From assembly GCF_020149935.1 (NCBI RefSeq), contig NZ_CP083757.1, positions 2,877,501-2,941,500 on the forward strand: 64,000 nucleotides of DNA, in the 5' to 3' direction. This DNA is from Marinilongibacter aquaticus (GTDB lineage: Bacteria; Bacteroidota; Bacteroidia; Cytophagales; Spirosomataceae). A program made the position numbers and the translations under genes. This document shows, in pieces, positions 53,945 through 62,187 of the stretch (position 1 is its first letter; each line of letters opens with the position of its first letter). The notes below the pieces were generated by a model that saw only the letters and a list, made by a program, of their open reading frames with translations, did no database searches and was not told where the DNA came from.

Positions 53945-54919
53945 ATGGTTAAGGTCAGTGTTGTCATGCTTACTTTCAAGCATGAAACATTTATTCGTCA
54001 GGCAATCGAAGGGGTGCTGAATCAGGAAACCGATTTTGAGTATGAACTGATTATCGCAAACGACAATTCGCCCGATTCGACAGACGATTTGGTAAACGAA
54101 ATCATTGCGACACACCCCAAAGCGTACCGTATAAATTATTATCGGAACACAGAGAATATGGGCGTGATGCCCAATTCGAATAAGGCTTTGGAAATGATGC
54201 AAGGCCAATATTTTGCGGCTTGCGAAGGCGACGATTATTGGATTGATCGCCAAAAGCTTCAAAAACAAGTCGACTTTCTCGACAACAACCCCGAGTGCTC
54301 TATCTGTTTTCACAATACCCGAATCGAATATTTCGAAGAGGGAAACAGTCCTTATCTACTGAATGAAGAGATAGAAAAGGATGTATTTACCTTGGATGAT
54401 TTGATCGGGGAAGATGAAATATGGTTTATGGCCACGGCGAGTTTGATGATACGCACTTCGGCCATGTTGCCTTTGCCCAATTGGCTTAGCCAGTCGAAAA
54501 GCGGCGATATTCCTTTGATTATCTTGGCGGCTCGCCAAGGCAATATCAAGTATTTGCCCGATGTAATGGCGGTGTACCGAAAACACGCGGGCGGCGTAAG
54601 CCTAACCGACCACAAGGACGATGAAGTGTTTTTGAGGAACCGTATCTTCATGTACAGCAAATTGAATGCAGAAACGGGCAAAAAATACAATCGACTTTTT
54701 CGACGAAACATTGCCCGATACTATTTTATGCTTTTGAAATCGAGGCAATTTGAAGGACATTATTTCAAGAAATTGCCCGTGGCTTTTAAATATCTTGAAC
54801 TTACTTTCCCCGATGTGCCGCACGGGCGTGAACTCTTACGCGACCATATTTTTCCGCCTTTTATTAAGCTGGCGTATGCTTCGCTAAAAAAGGCCTTGGG
54901 GCTTTGGAAAGAGAATTGA
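53945..54919 (+). CDS. Family 2 (GT-A) glycosyltransferase
   Basis: The 324-residue product starts VSVVMLTFKHETFIRQAIEGVLNQ, the standard GT2 start, with IIANDNSPDSTDD and the metal-binding region AACEGDDYWID. It shows no long membrane anchor. Donor and acceptor are unknown. It lies within the acyl-carrier cluster and so probably acts on the same product. Confidence 0.87.
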   Translation: MVKVSVVMLTFKHETFIRQAIEGVLNQETDFEYELIIANDNSPDSTDDLVNEIIATHPKAYRINYYRNTENMGVMPNSNKALEMMQGQYFAACEGDDYWIDRQKLQKQVDFLDNNPECSICFHNTRIEYFEEGNSPYLLNEEIEKDVFTLDDLIGEDEIWFMATASLMIRTSAMLPLPNWLSQSKSGDIPLIILAARQGNIKYLPDVMAVYRKHAGGVSLTDHKDDEVFLRNRIFMYSKLNAETGKKYNRLFRRNIARYYFMLLKSRQFEGHYFKKLPVAFKYLELTFPDVPHGRELLRDHIFPPFIKLAYASLKKALGLWKEN

Positions 54920-54945
54920 ACATCAATCGTTAAATTGCACGACAA

Positions 54946-56094
54946 ATGGAAGCACATTCTCAGTTCTTGAAGGCCATCGTGCCCAATAAACATTATTATG
55001 CCGAAGCGAGCTTTGATCTTGAAAAGCAAAAAGTTTTTCAAGATAGCTGGTATTATGTGGGCCTCTCCGATGATTTATCGGCACATCAGGATTTTATAAC
55101 CCACGAGATTGGTGGGAAATCTGTGGTTGTGCAGAATTTCAAGGGCGAATTGAAGGCTTTTCACAATGTATGCACCCACCGTTTCAACATAATAAAAAGC
55201 GATAAAAGAGGAAATGGTCCTTTGGCCTGCCCTTATCACAATTGGAACTACAACAAAGACGGAATACCTTTTGGCATTCCTTTGAAAAGGGAGTTTCAGG
55301 GTTTGGATAAGGACAGTTTGCAGGAGCTTTGTTTGCCGCAATTCAATCTGGAAATATGCGGTAAATTCGTTTTTGTGAACGTATCGAATTCGGCTCCTCC
55401 GCTGAAAGATTTTCTCGGCGAAACCTGGGCTGTTCTCGAAGAAATAAGCGGTATGGTTGGCCGTAAAGTGGAATATCATGAAATTCCGAATAAGGCCAAT
55501 TGGAAAATTCTGATCGAAAATACACTCGAAGGCTATCATATCGCCAGCGTGCATCCAACTACCTTTTACAAACAAGGTTTCAATTTGAAATCGGCCGTAG
55601 ATTTCGATATTCAAGGAGATCATTCATCCATGTTGTTGCATTTGGATCCGAAAGCCGAGGAGAACAAAAAGAGAGAACGTTTTCACAAGCTGATTAAAGA
55701 CCGCCCTTTTCAACCGAAAGGATTTTTTCATCAACTCGTTTTTCCAAATTTATCCATCGGTTCGCTTTTTGGCGTAACCGTGTACATTGGCACCATTCAA
55801 GCCGTTTCGGCGACAGAATCGATCTTTGCCTACGATTTGTACGAAACGAATTTGGGTGAAGGTCAACTTTTGGATGAAGCCATTTCGGAAGTGGTGCGGT
55901 ATTCTTCAATTGAATTTACCCGTACCACATTGGCCGAAGACAAGGAAATATGTGAACATGTGCAAGAGGGTATGAGCCAAACAGCAAACGAAAAAGGTGT
56001 ATTGAATTCATCGGAAATTCGCATTTGGGAATTTCAAAAAGCATACATGAAAGCCATTGAAACAGCAATGGCTACGAACAACAGACAAGCATGA
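54946..56094 (+). CDS. Rieske non-haem iron oxygenase, alpha subunit
   Basis: The 382-residue product carries an N-terminal Rieske [2Fe-2S] centre with ligands Cys76, His78, Cys95 and His98 (CTHRF...CPYHNW). The C-terminal catalytic domain has the mononuclear iron ligands His198, His203 and Asp332 in the expected positions (ENTLEGYHIASVHPTTF; EDKEICEHVQEGM). It resembles choline-monooxygenase-like single-component alpha subunits. It should hydroxylate or demethylate a substrate using O2. No dedicated reductase or ferredoxin is in the cluster; the FAD protein encoded next (4-base overlap) does not look like a classical reductase. Substrate unknown. Confidence 0.88.
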   Translation: MEAHSQFLKAIVPNKHYYAEASFDLEKQKVFQDSWYYVGLSDDLSAHQDFITHEIGGKSVVVQNFKGELKAFHNVCTHRFNIIKSDKRGNGPLACPYHNWNYNKDGIPFGIPLKREFQGLDKDSLQELCLPQFNLEICGKFVFVNVSNSAPPLKDFLGETWAVLEEISGMVGRKVEYHEIPNKANWKILIENTLEGYHIASVHPTTFYKQGFNLKSAVDFDIQGDHSSMLLHLDPKAEENKKRERFHKLIKDRPFQPKGFFHQLVFPNLSIGSLFGVTVYIGTIQAVSATESIFAYDLYETNLGEGQLLDEAISEVVRYSSIEFTRTTLAEDKEICEHVQEGMSQTANEKGVLNSSEIRIWEFQKAYMKAIETAMATNNRQA

Positions 56095-57431
56095 AGAAAG
56101 AAAAACTGACGGTGGTTGGCGGTGGAATGACCGGACTGGCCGCAGCGTATTTTGCCGCGAAGGCAGGGCATTCCGTGACATTGCTAGAAGGCTCGGATAA
56201 AGTAGGCGGATTGTTGAACACTTTTGAAATAGGGGGCAATCAGCTGGAGCATTATTACCATCATTTCTTTATGCAGGATGCCGAATTGCATTGGCTGATG
56301 AAGGAGTTGGGTCTTGAAGATGACATCATTTATACGAAAACCTCGATGGGGGTTTTTCGAAACGGAAAGATTTACGGTTTCAATGGGGCTCTCGATCTCT
56401 TGAAGTTTAAGCCCGTGAGCTTTTTCGACAAGATTAGGTTTGGGTTTACTTCGCTTTACTTGGGCAAAGTGGCCGATTGGCGTAAAAGTGAGCATATCCC
56501 GACCTTGAAATGGTTTTACAAATGGGCGGGAAAAGGCATGACAGAAGCCCTTTGGAAACCGATGCTCGACATTAAATTTGGCCCTTATGCGGATAAAGTG
56601 CCCTTGGCCTGGATGATTGGACGATTGGCCCAAAGGCTGAATTCTCGAAACGATGGCGATGAAAAACTGGCCTACATTAAGGGCAGTTGGAAAACGCTAT
56701 TGGACAAGATTGTGAAAGAACTGGAGCTCTTGGGCGTAGAAATCAAAACCCAAGAACCCTTGTTAGAAATACAACATGAAGAGGGCGAAGTAAAGGGCAT
56801 AAAGACGGCCAAAGGAGAATATGTTGGCGGAAAGTACCTGATAACCATTCCATCGGTTTATTTCGAAAAGGTGAAAGGTTTGCCTTTGTCTTTTGGCGGG
56901 AATGGAGTTACCTATTTTGGTGCCGTCTGTACAATCTTGGAAATGAACCGTTCGCTGTCGAATATCTATTGGATGAATGTGGCCGATGAGGGCTTTCCTT
57001 TTGGTGGTGTAATCGAGCATACAAACATGATTCCAAAAGAAGAATACGAGGGTTCGCACATTGTGTATTTGTCGCGGTATTTTGCGATGTCTGAAGATTT
57101 GGCCCAGATGAGCGAAGACGAGATCAAAGAGCGAATGATACCGCCGTTGAAACGCATCAATCCAGCGTTTTCAGAAGATTGGATCAAGAAAGTGTATGTG
57201 TTCAAAACCAGTACTGCCGCCACGGTTTGTGATCTGGATTTCTCGAAACGTGTGCCCTATTGCGAGACAGACCTTAAGAACCTTTATGTGGCGAATATGG
57301 CCCATATATACCCCGACGAACGCAGTACAAACAATTCTATTCGTGTGGCGGCCGAAGCGTGCAAGGTGATGGGGATCGATACGAGTTATGTACCTTATGG
57401 AGCTTCTTTATCCGCAAAGATAGGATTTTGA
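56091..57431 (+). CDS. FAD-dependent amine-oxidase/desaturase-fold oxidoreductase
   Basis: The 446-residue product begins with a dinucleotide-binding GGGMTGLAAAYFA motif (from Gly10) and LLEGSDKVGGLLNTF, as in protoporphyrinogen-oxidase, phytoene-desaturase and amine-oxidase relatives (HemY-like). The C-terminal flavin-contact region reads NLYVANMAHIYPDERSTNNSIRVA. It overlaps the Rieske gene by 4 bases, so the two are probably coupled. Related flavoproteins occur in polysaccharide clusters without a known reaction, as far as I recall. A strong hairpin follows its stop. Confidence 0.78.
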   Translation: MKKEKLTVVGGGMTGLAAAYFAAKAGHSVTLLEGSDKVGGLLNTFEIGGNQLEHYYHHFFMQDAELHWLMKELGLEDDIIYTKTSMGVFRNGKIYGFNGALDLLKFKPVSFFDKIRFGFTSLYLGKVADWRKSEHIPTLKWFYKWAGKGMTEALWKPMLDIKFGPYADKVPLAWMIGRLAQRLNSRNDGDEKLAYIKGSWKTLLDKIVKELELLGVEIKTQEPLLEIQHEEGEVKGIKTAKGEYVGGKYLITIPSVYFEKVKGLPLSFGGNGVTYFGAVCTILEMNRSLSNIYWMNVADEGFPFGGVIEHTNMIPKEEYEGSHIVYLSRYFAMSEDLAQMSEDEIKERMIPPLKRINPAFSEDWIKKVYVFKTSTAATVCDLDFSKRVPYCETDLKNLYVANMAHIYPDERSTNNSIRVAAEACKVMGIDTSYVPYGASLSAKIGF

Positions 57432-57432
57432 G

Positions 57433-57463
57433 GAAAGGGTTTAGCTTAAAGCTAAACCCTTTC
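57433..57463. terminator. Strong bidirectional hairpin between convergent genes
   Basis: A perfect 14-bp stem (GAAAGGGTTTAGCT / AGCTAAACCCTTTC) with a 3-base loop starts one base after the FAD-oxidoreductase stop and ends before the DUF6807 gene stop. It is well placed to end both transcripts, although a long T tract is lacking. Confidence 0.75.
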
Positions 57464-57468
57464 AGTGT

Positions 57469-58515
57469 TTATTCTTTTGCAAAAGCCTTGGCTTGTGCAT
57501 TGAGTGTTTCGTCTGATAAGTGTTCCGAAGCTACCACCATTCTGTATTTGAAAGTCACGGATTCGCCGTCTTTAAGTTTGAAATCGAGGATGTCCTTTCC
57601 GTTGCTGAATGCTTTCTGACCCAGTGGGTTCACGGCAAAAAGGCCATAACCACGGGCATGCCAGTAGGAAGGGTAGCCCACGTTGCTGGGATGATCAATA
57701 ATGCTGATGCTAATCGGTTCCTTTTCGATTTCACCAAAAAGAGAGCACCAAACCGCACGTTTGGCCCAAACGTCTCCGCCTTCTATTCCGTTGCTGTTTC
57801 GGTAATTTCCACTCACGCCTTCGTTGTTCAATTTGGGCACTTTGGTTGCAATTCCACCCGCATCGGTAAAAACTTCAGGTTTGTCCGAAGGCAGTTCGAG
57901 TTGACGAGCCACGCGAATGGCAAACATGCCATCTTTGATATCCGGCATATCCACTTCTCCGTTTACCGCTTTCAAGGTCGTTTCGCGATCCATTACCCAA
58001 AGCGAGCCCTTTTCCGCTCGGAAGGTGTAGGTAGTGGTTTCTTTTAAAATCAGCTTGCGGTCCTTGTCGAGCCAGTCGGCCGTAACGACCAGAGTGGCTT
58101 TTTTCTTTCCCGATTTCAGAGAAGAGATGCCCGTATGCACGATGGTTCCGTAAGCTCTTTTTGCATGGTCTACGGCATTGGAGTTGTTCCAATAATCATT
58201 GCCGTTCACATCTTCATAATTGAGCCAAACACCTACATGGTGTGGATGATCTACGCGTTCTCCGGGGCGAGGATCGAGGGGCCAACCTCGCGTAACGATC
58301 GTTCCTTTCGGGGTGTATACAGGGTAGAGCACGGCTTTTTTCAGTACGTCTTCTCCTGGATAGAAATAGTTTGTAAAAACTTTTCCATCGATCAAAACCT
58401 CCACTTTCTTCTCGCTTGGTTTGTCGATCAATTCTACTTTTTGGGCCCAAGACGAATTTGCAACGGCTAGCATAATAAACAGGCCTTTAATCCAATATTT
58501 ACAATTAAGGTTCAC
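57469..58515 (-). CDS. Exported PmoA-family (DUF6807) protein
   Basis: The 348-residue product has a signal peptide (about 1-24, ending SSWA) and the conserved GWPLDPRPGERVDHPHHVGVW block of the PmoA/DUF6807 family, plus late HARGYGLFAVNPLGQKAF. The name PmoA is historical; no methane-oxidation role is implied. Members often neighbour Gfo/Idh/MocA oxidoreductases in polysaccharide or sugar catabolism loci, as here. The biochemical role is unknown. Confidence 0.83.
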   Translation of the reverse strand: MNLNCKYWIKGLFIMLAVANSSWAQKVELIDKPSEKKVEVLIDGKVFTNYFYPGEDVLKKAVLYPVYTPKGTIVTRGWPLDPRPGERVDHPHHVGVWLNYEDVNGNDYWNNSNAVDHAKRAYGTIVHTGISSLKSGKKKATLVVTADWLDKDRKLILKETTTYTFRAEKGSLWVMDRETTLKAVNGEVDMPDIKDGMFAIRVARQLELPSDKPEVFTDAGGIATKVPKLNNEGVSGNYRNSNGIEGGDVWAKRAVWCSLFGEIEKEPISISIIDHPSNVGYPSYWHARGYGLFAVNPLGQKAFSNGKDILDFKLKDGESVTFKYRMVVASEHLSDETLNAQAKAFAKE

Positions 58516-58538
58516 GATTAATCAGTTTAAAAATGAAT

Positions 58539-58566
58539 AAAACACCACCAGAAGCGGTGGTGTTTT
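58539..58566 (-). terminator. Rho-independent terminator after the Gfo/Idh gene
   Basis: An 11-bp perfect stem (AAAACACCACC / GGTGGTGTTTT) with a 6-base loop sits 20 bases beyond the stop of the minus-strand oxidoreductase gene and before the start of the DUF6807 gene. On the minus strand it ends in a T-rich stretch. Confidence 0.75.
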
Positions 58567-58586
58567 CAATAAAGTATACGGTGTGT

Positions 58587-59927
58587 TTAGGCCGTAACGA
58601 TTTCTTTTTTCGCATTGTCCCAAACGACTCTTTTGCCGGTATGCAAAGCCGTGGTGGCCATGATATTGGCGACAGAGTGATTGAATCCTACACGAGCAGG
58701 GGCATTGGTTTCCTTGCGGCTACGGATACACTCCATCCAGTTGAGCATGTGAAGCGAGGTCATAGGGTCTGAGCCTGTATTGGCATCTGTCGATACTTTC
58801 GCTCCCGATTTCAGCGACATGCTAGGCAGCAAATTAGCTTTCATGCCCATGGAAGCCGCTTGTTTTTCGCTCAAACCGCCTTCTGAGCTGATTTCGTTGG
58901 TATCTAGATTGATCATTCCGCCATTCGAGAAATAATATTCTTTTACGCCTCCGGCAGAATTGTTGAATCGAGAAGAGTAGATCACTTGGAAGCCCTTGCT
59001 TTGGTCGTCGAATGGGCCGTAATCGAAAGCCGCAGAGAATGTGTCGACGTTCGTGCGGCCGTCTTTCCAAGTGTAGATTCCGCCATTGGCTACTACGCTT
59101 CGTGGAGCATCTAAGCCCGAAAACCAGTGTACGGTATCGATTTGGTGAGCCATCCATTGGCCGGGAATTCCAGAAGAATAAGGGTAAAACAAACGGAATT
59201 CCAGATAATAACGTGGATTCCAAGCTACTTTGGGTCTGTTCATCAAGAAACGATCCCAGTCGGTATCTTCTTGGCGAATTTCATCCACCAGTTTCTTTCT
59301 TCTCCATCTGCCCGGCTGATTCACGTTCCAAGTCATTTCAACAGTTGTGATGTCGCCAAACTTGCCCGATTTGATGAAGTCGTAAGCGGCATGATAATTC
59401 GGGGCACTGCGTCTTTGCGAACCAACCTGCACGATTTGCTTGGATGCCTCCACCGCTTTTATGGCCACTTTGGCGTCGTCGAGCGATTCGGCAAATGGTT
59501 TTTCTACATAGACATCGCGACCCGATTTTACCGCTTGGGCACAAATCAAAGCATGTTGAAAATCTGCAGTACTGATGATTACGGCATCGACATCTTTTCG
59601 AGCAAAAAGTTCTTCATTGTTGCGGGCTTTCACGAAATCTTTGGCCGCAAAATCTTTGTTCTTGAAATAATCTTCGGCTTCGTCGCGTCTTCTGTTCCAC
59701 AGATCGGAAACGCCCATAAATTCGAAGTTCATTTTTTTGGCATGGCCACCAAAGCTTGGAGCCAGCGAACTTCTGAATCTATCAGAAAAGCCCACGATGC
59801 CCACACGTACGCGGTCGTTAGACCCGATAATTCTGTTATAACTGGAGGCACTAAACGCTTTGGTGCCTACCGCAAGGCCGGCTGTGGCCAAGGCTGTTTT
59901 TTTGATGAATTCTCTCCTCTCGTTCAT
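58587..59927 (-). CDS. Tat-exported Gfo/Idh/MocA-family oxidoreductase
   Basis: The 446-residue product has a twin-arginine-type N-terminus (Arg4-Arg5, RREFIKK, then a hydrophobic Ala-rich stretch). An NAD(P)-binding domain follows (GIVGFSDR near 43-50) with the family's catalytic EKP motif at residues 142-144 (VYVEKPF). The C-terminal dimerisation domain is of normal length. Such exported members are typical of Bacteroidota and are thought to oxidise or epimerise sugars or inositol-like compounds outside the cytoplasm with a tightly bound cofactor. It lies upstream of the DUF6807 gene but is separated from it by a terminator. Confidence 0.87.
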   Translation of the reverse strand: MNERREFIKKTALATAGLAVGTKAFSASSYNRIIGSNDRVRVGIVGFSDRFRSSLAPSFGGHAKKMNFEFMGVSDLWNRRRDEAEDYFKNKDFAAKDFVKARNNEELFARKDVDAVIISTADFQHALICAQAVKSGRDVYVEKPFAESLDDAKVAIKAVEASKQIVQVGSQRRSAPNYHAAYDFIKSGKFGDITTVEMTWNVNQPGRWRRKKLVDEIRQEDTDWDRFLMNRPKVAWNPRYYLEFRLFYPYSSGIPGQWMAHQIDTVHWFSGLDAPRSVVANGGIYTWKDGRTNVDTFSAAFDYGPFDDQSKGFQVIYSSRFNNSAGGVKEYYFSNGGMINLDTNEISSEGGLSEKQAASMGMKANLLPSMSLKSGAKVSTDANTGSDPMTSLHMLNWMECIRSRKETNAPARVGFNHSVANIMATTALHTGKRVVWDNAKKEIVTA

Positions 59928-60185
59928 TGTCAGGGTTGTTTGTTTTTATGTAAGACAATAGGTTTAAACCCAGCTTGGGTGGATCAGATTGTCACTGAAA
60001 TCCGAAGGCAAGCTTAAGTGTCTGGAAATTAAAAACTTTGAGTGAGATTTATGCAAAGGCGAGTGATAAATTTTGATAAAAAAGTGCAATTTCAACCCAT
60101 TGCATAGCCGCAAAAGCGAACTTTCGGGGCATAATAAGCCCTCCGAAAAGCGTTCATTTTAATTGAAAAAGAAGAAGAATTGAGC

Positions 60186-61007
60186 CTAAGCGGCCTGTTT
60201 CAAACCGTTTTGTTTGGCTCGGTAAAGAAGGAATAAACCCAAAAGAACCATCGGGATACTGAGCCACTGGCCCATGTTCAGGTTCATGTTTTGTTCAAAA
60301 GCCACTTGATCTTCTTTCAGAAATTCGTATACAAACCGAAGGGTGAAAATCCAAGTAAAGAACAGGCCCGATAAAAGGCCATCGGGCAAAGTAGCTTTGT
60401 ATTTCTTCCAAATGGCAAACATGATGACGAAGAGCAGCAGACAAGAAAGAGATTCGTACAGCTGGGAAGGGTGGCGGGGCACTTGGCTGAATTCGAAGTT
60501 TTGTTTGAACACAAAAGCCCAGGGTACATCCGTGGGTTTGCCGACAATTTCAGAGTTCATGAGGTTTCCGAAACGAATGAAGGCTCCGGTTAGGGCTACG
60601 GCCACAGACATGCGGTCGAGCAACCAAATAAAGGGTTGATCTTTGTGTCGTCGGCTATAAAGCCAAAGGCCCAAAAGAATGCCAAAACCACCACCGTGGC
60701 TCGCCAATCCGGCATAGGGCGGAATGAGCATTTCGGTAATGAATTTCAATGGGTCTTCGAAAAAGTGATTGCCTTCGTAGAAAACATAGTGACCGATACG
60801 GGCACCCAATACCGTAGAAATGATCATGGTTAAGAGAAGCGGATCGAGGTCTTTTTCGGGTTTGCCCTCGGTTTTGAATATTTTCACAAAAACTTGATAA
60901 CCCAAAAGGAAGCCACCTGCGAAAAGCAGGCCGTAATACCTCAGTTCGAAACTTCCAATTTTAACTATTGTGGGGTCAATGTCCCAGATTATTTCCGTAA
61001 GTGCCAT
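60186..61007 (-). CDS. lgt: Prolipoprotein diacylglyceryl transferase
   Basis: The 273-residue integral membrane protein with about 7 helices transfers diacylglycerol to the lipobox cysteine of prolipoproteins. Family motifs are present: YYGLLFAGGFLLGY, SHGGGFGILLG (His104) and RFGNLMNSEIVGKPT with Arg145, Asn148 and Glu153. The 258 bases between it and the Gfo/Idh gene hold nothing I can identify. It is divergent from the argC attenuator region. Confidence 0.94.
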   Translation of the reverse strand: MALTEIIWDIDPTIVKIGSFELRYYGLLFAGGFLLGYQVFVKIFKTEGKPEKDLDPLLLTMIISTVLGARIGHYVFYEGNHFFEDPLKFITEMLIPPYAGLASHGGGFGILLGLWLYSRRHKDQPFIWLLDRMSVAVALTGAFIRFGNLMNSEIVGKPTDVPWAFVFKQNFEFSQVPRHPSQLYESLSCLLLFVIMFAIWKKYKATLPDGLLSGLFFTWIFTLRFVYEFLKEDQVAFEQNMNLNMGQWLSIPMVLLGLFLLYRAKQNGLKQAA

Positions 61008-61060
61008 AGTTTCTATTTCTAGGCATAAAAGTAGGCCTTTCTACTAAAACGAAAAAAATC

Positions 61061-61091
61061 TTGTGAATCTTAATTTCAATACTGAATTTTG
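61061..61091 (+). promoter_or_regulatory. Candidate promoter of the argC leader
   Basis: TTG (61061-61063), a 20-base spacer and GAATTTTG (61084-61091, one mismatch to TAnnTTTG) lie immediately before the leader ORF. The -7 box ends only 7 bases before the leader ATG at 61099, so the transcript would have almost no 5' untranslated region before that ATG. Confidence 0.5.
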
Positions 61092-61098
61092 CATTCGA

Positions 61099-61155
61099 AT
61101 GAAACAGCATGCACATACGCTATCTTACTTCTTTCGTCGCTCACGTAGGCGATGA
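61099..61155 (+). CDS. Arginine-rich leader peptide of a probable argC attenuator
   Basis: The ORF ATG AAA CAG ... CGA TGA encodes 18 residues, MKQHAHTLSYFFRRSRRR. Five of its last six codons are arginine (CGT, CGC, CGT, AGG and CGA), and the stop follows directly. It lies between a candidate promoter and a small hairpin with T run, upstream of argC. In the classical scheme, lack of charged arginyl-tRNA stalls the ribosome on these codons and prevents the downstream terminator from forming, switching on arginine synthesis. There is no Shine-Dalgarno sequence, and the start may be at or near the 5' end of the RNA. It is too short for normal gene finders. Confidence 0.8.
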   Translation: MKQHAHTLSYFFRRSRRR

Positions 61156-61167
61156 GTGTATGCACAC

Positions 61168-61193
61168 GCCCATTCTGGGCATTTCTTTTTTTC
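61168..61193 (+). terminator. Attenuator terminator upstream of argC
   Basis: GCCCA-TTC-TGGGC (61168-61180) is followed by a T-rich run with seven consecutive T residues. The hairpin begins 13 bases after the leader stop codon, just outside the expected footprint of a ribosome sitting on that stop. Competing pairings are visible: GGCG (61148-61151, within the Arg codons) with CGCC (61167-61170), and ATGC (61160-61163) with GCAT (61179-61182). Either would disrupt the terminator stem. Folding energies were not computed. Confidence 0.7.
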
Positions 61194-61216
61194 AATCACA
61201 TTCAATTCTTTTTTAA

Positions 61217-62185
61217 ATGCAATCAGTTAAAGTAGGTATTATTGGCGGAGCGGGCTATACGGGCGGTGAACTGCTCAGGATTTTGTTGGGGCATCCCAAA
61301 ATAGAATTCGCTTTTGTCAATTCGGCAAGCCAAACAGGAAAGCATGTTTGGGAAATTCACAAAGATTTGTTCGGCTCAACAGATTTGAAATTCAGCAACG
61401 AAAAGGATTTGGGCAAAGCAGATGTGCTGTTTCTTTGCTCGGGGCATGGCCAATCGCTGAAGTTTTTGAATGAAAATTCTGTACCCGAAAAGGTGAAAAT
61501 TGTGGATTTGAGTACTGACTTTCGTGATGAAAGCAATGGCTTTGTCTACGGTTTGCCAGAGTTGAAGCGTGAAGAAATACGAGGAATGCAGAAAGTGGCC
61601 AATCCGGGCTGTTTTGCAACCAGCATTCAATTGGCCTTGTTGCCATTGGCCCATAAGGGTTTGTTGAAAAACGACGTGCATGTAAGTGCGGTAACGGGCT
61701 CTACAGGGGCAGGGCAATCGCTGAGTGCAACGGGGCATTTTTCGTGGAGAAACAACAACATTTCGGTCTACAAGGCTTTCACGCACCAGCATTTGAAAGA
61801 AATAGGACAGAGTTTGAGGCAATTGCAGGGCGACTTTGTACACGATGTAAATTTCATTCCTTACCGCGGCAATTTCACACGTGGAATAATGGCCAATGTG
61901 TATACTGCCTTCGAAGGTTCGGCAGAGGAGGCTTTGGCATTGTATCAAGAGTATTATCAAGCTCATCCTTTTACGTTTGCAATAGATCAAACGATCGACC
62001 TTAAAATGGTGGTCAATACCAATAAATGTATCGTTCAGGTACAAAAACAAGGCAAGCACATTTTGATTACGAGTATAATCGACAACCTTGTAAAAGGAGC
62101 GTCGGGACAAGCTGTGCAAAACATGAATTTGATTTTTGGTTTGGAAGAAACAACCGGACTCTCACTTAAACCTGTAGGCTTTTAA
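61217..62185 (+). CDS. argC: N-acetyl-gamma-glutamyl-phosphate reductase
   Basis: The 322-residue product catalyses the NADPH-dependent third step of ornithine/arginine synthesis. It shows the GIIGGAGYTGGELLR nucleotide-binding start, catalytic Cys132 in VANPGCFAT and the segment containing HVSAVTGSTGAGQ. Some Bacteroidota use N-succinyl instead of N-acetyl intermediates, and sequence does not settle which is used here. It is preceded by the Arg leader peptide/terminator and followed after 2 bases by argD. Confidence 0.95.
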   Translation: MQSVKVGIIGGAGYTGGELLRILLGHPKIEFAFVNSASQTGKHVWEIHKDLFGSTDLKFSNEKDLGKADVLFLCSGHGQSLKFLNENSVPEKVKIVDLSTDFRDESNGFVYGLPELKREEIRGMQKVANPGCFATSIQLALLPLAHKGLLKNDVHVSAVTGSTGAGQSLSATGHFSWRNNNISVYKAFTHQHLKEIGQSLRQLQGDFVHDVNFIPYRGNFTRGIMANVYTAFEGSAEEALALYQEYYQAHPFTFAIDQTIDLKMVVNTNKCIVQVQKQGKHILITSIIDNLVKGASGQAVQNMNLIFGLEETTGLSLKPVGF

Positions 62186-62187
62186 TA

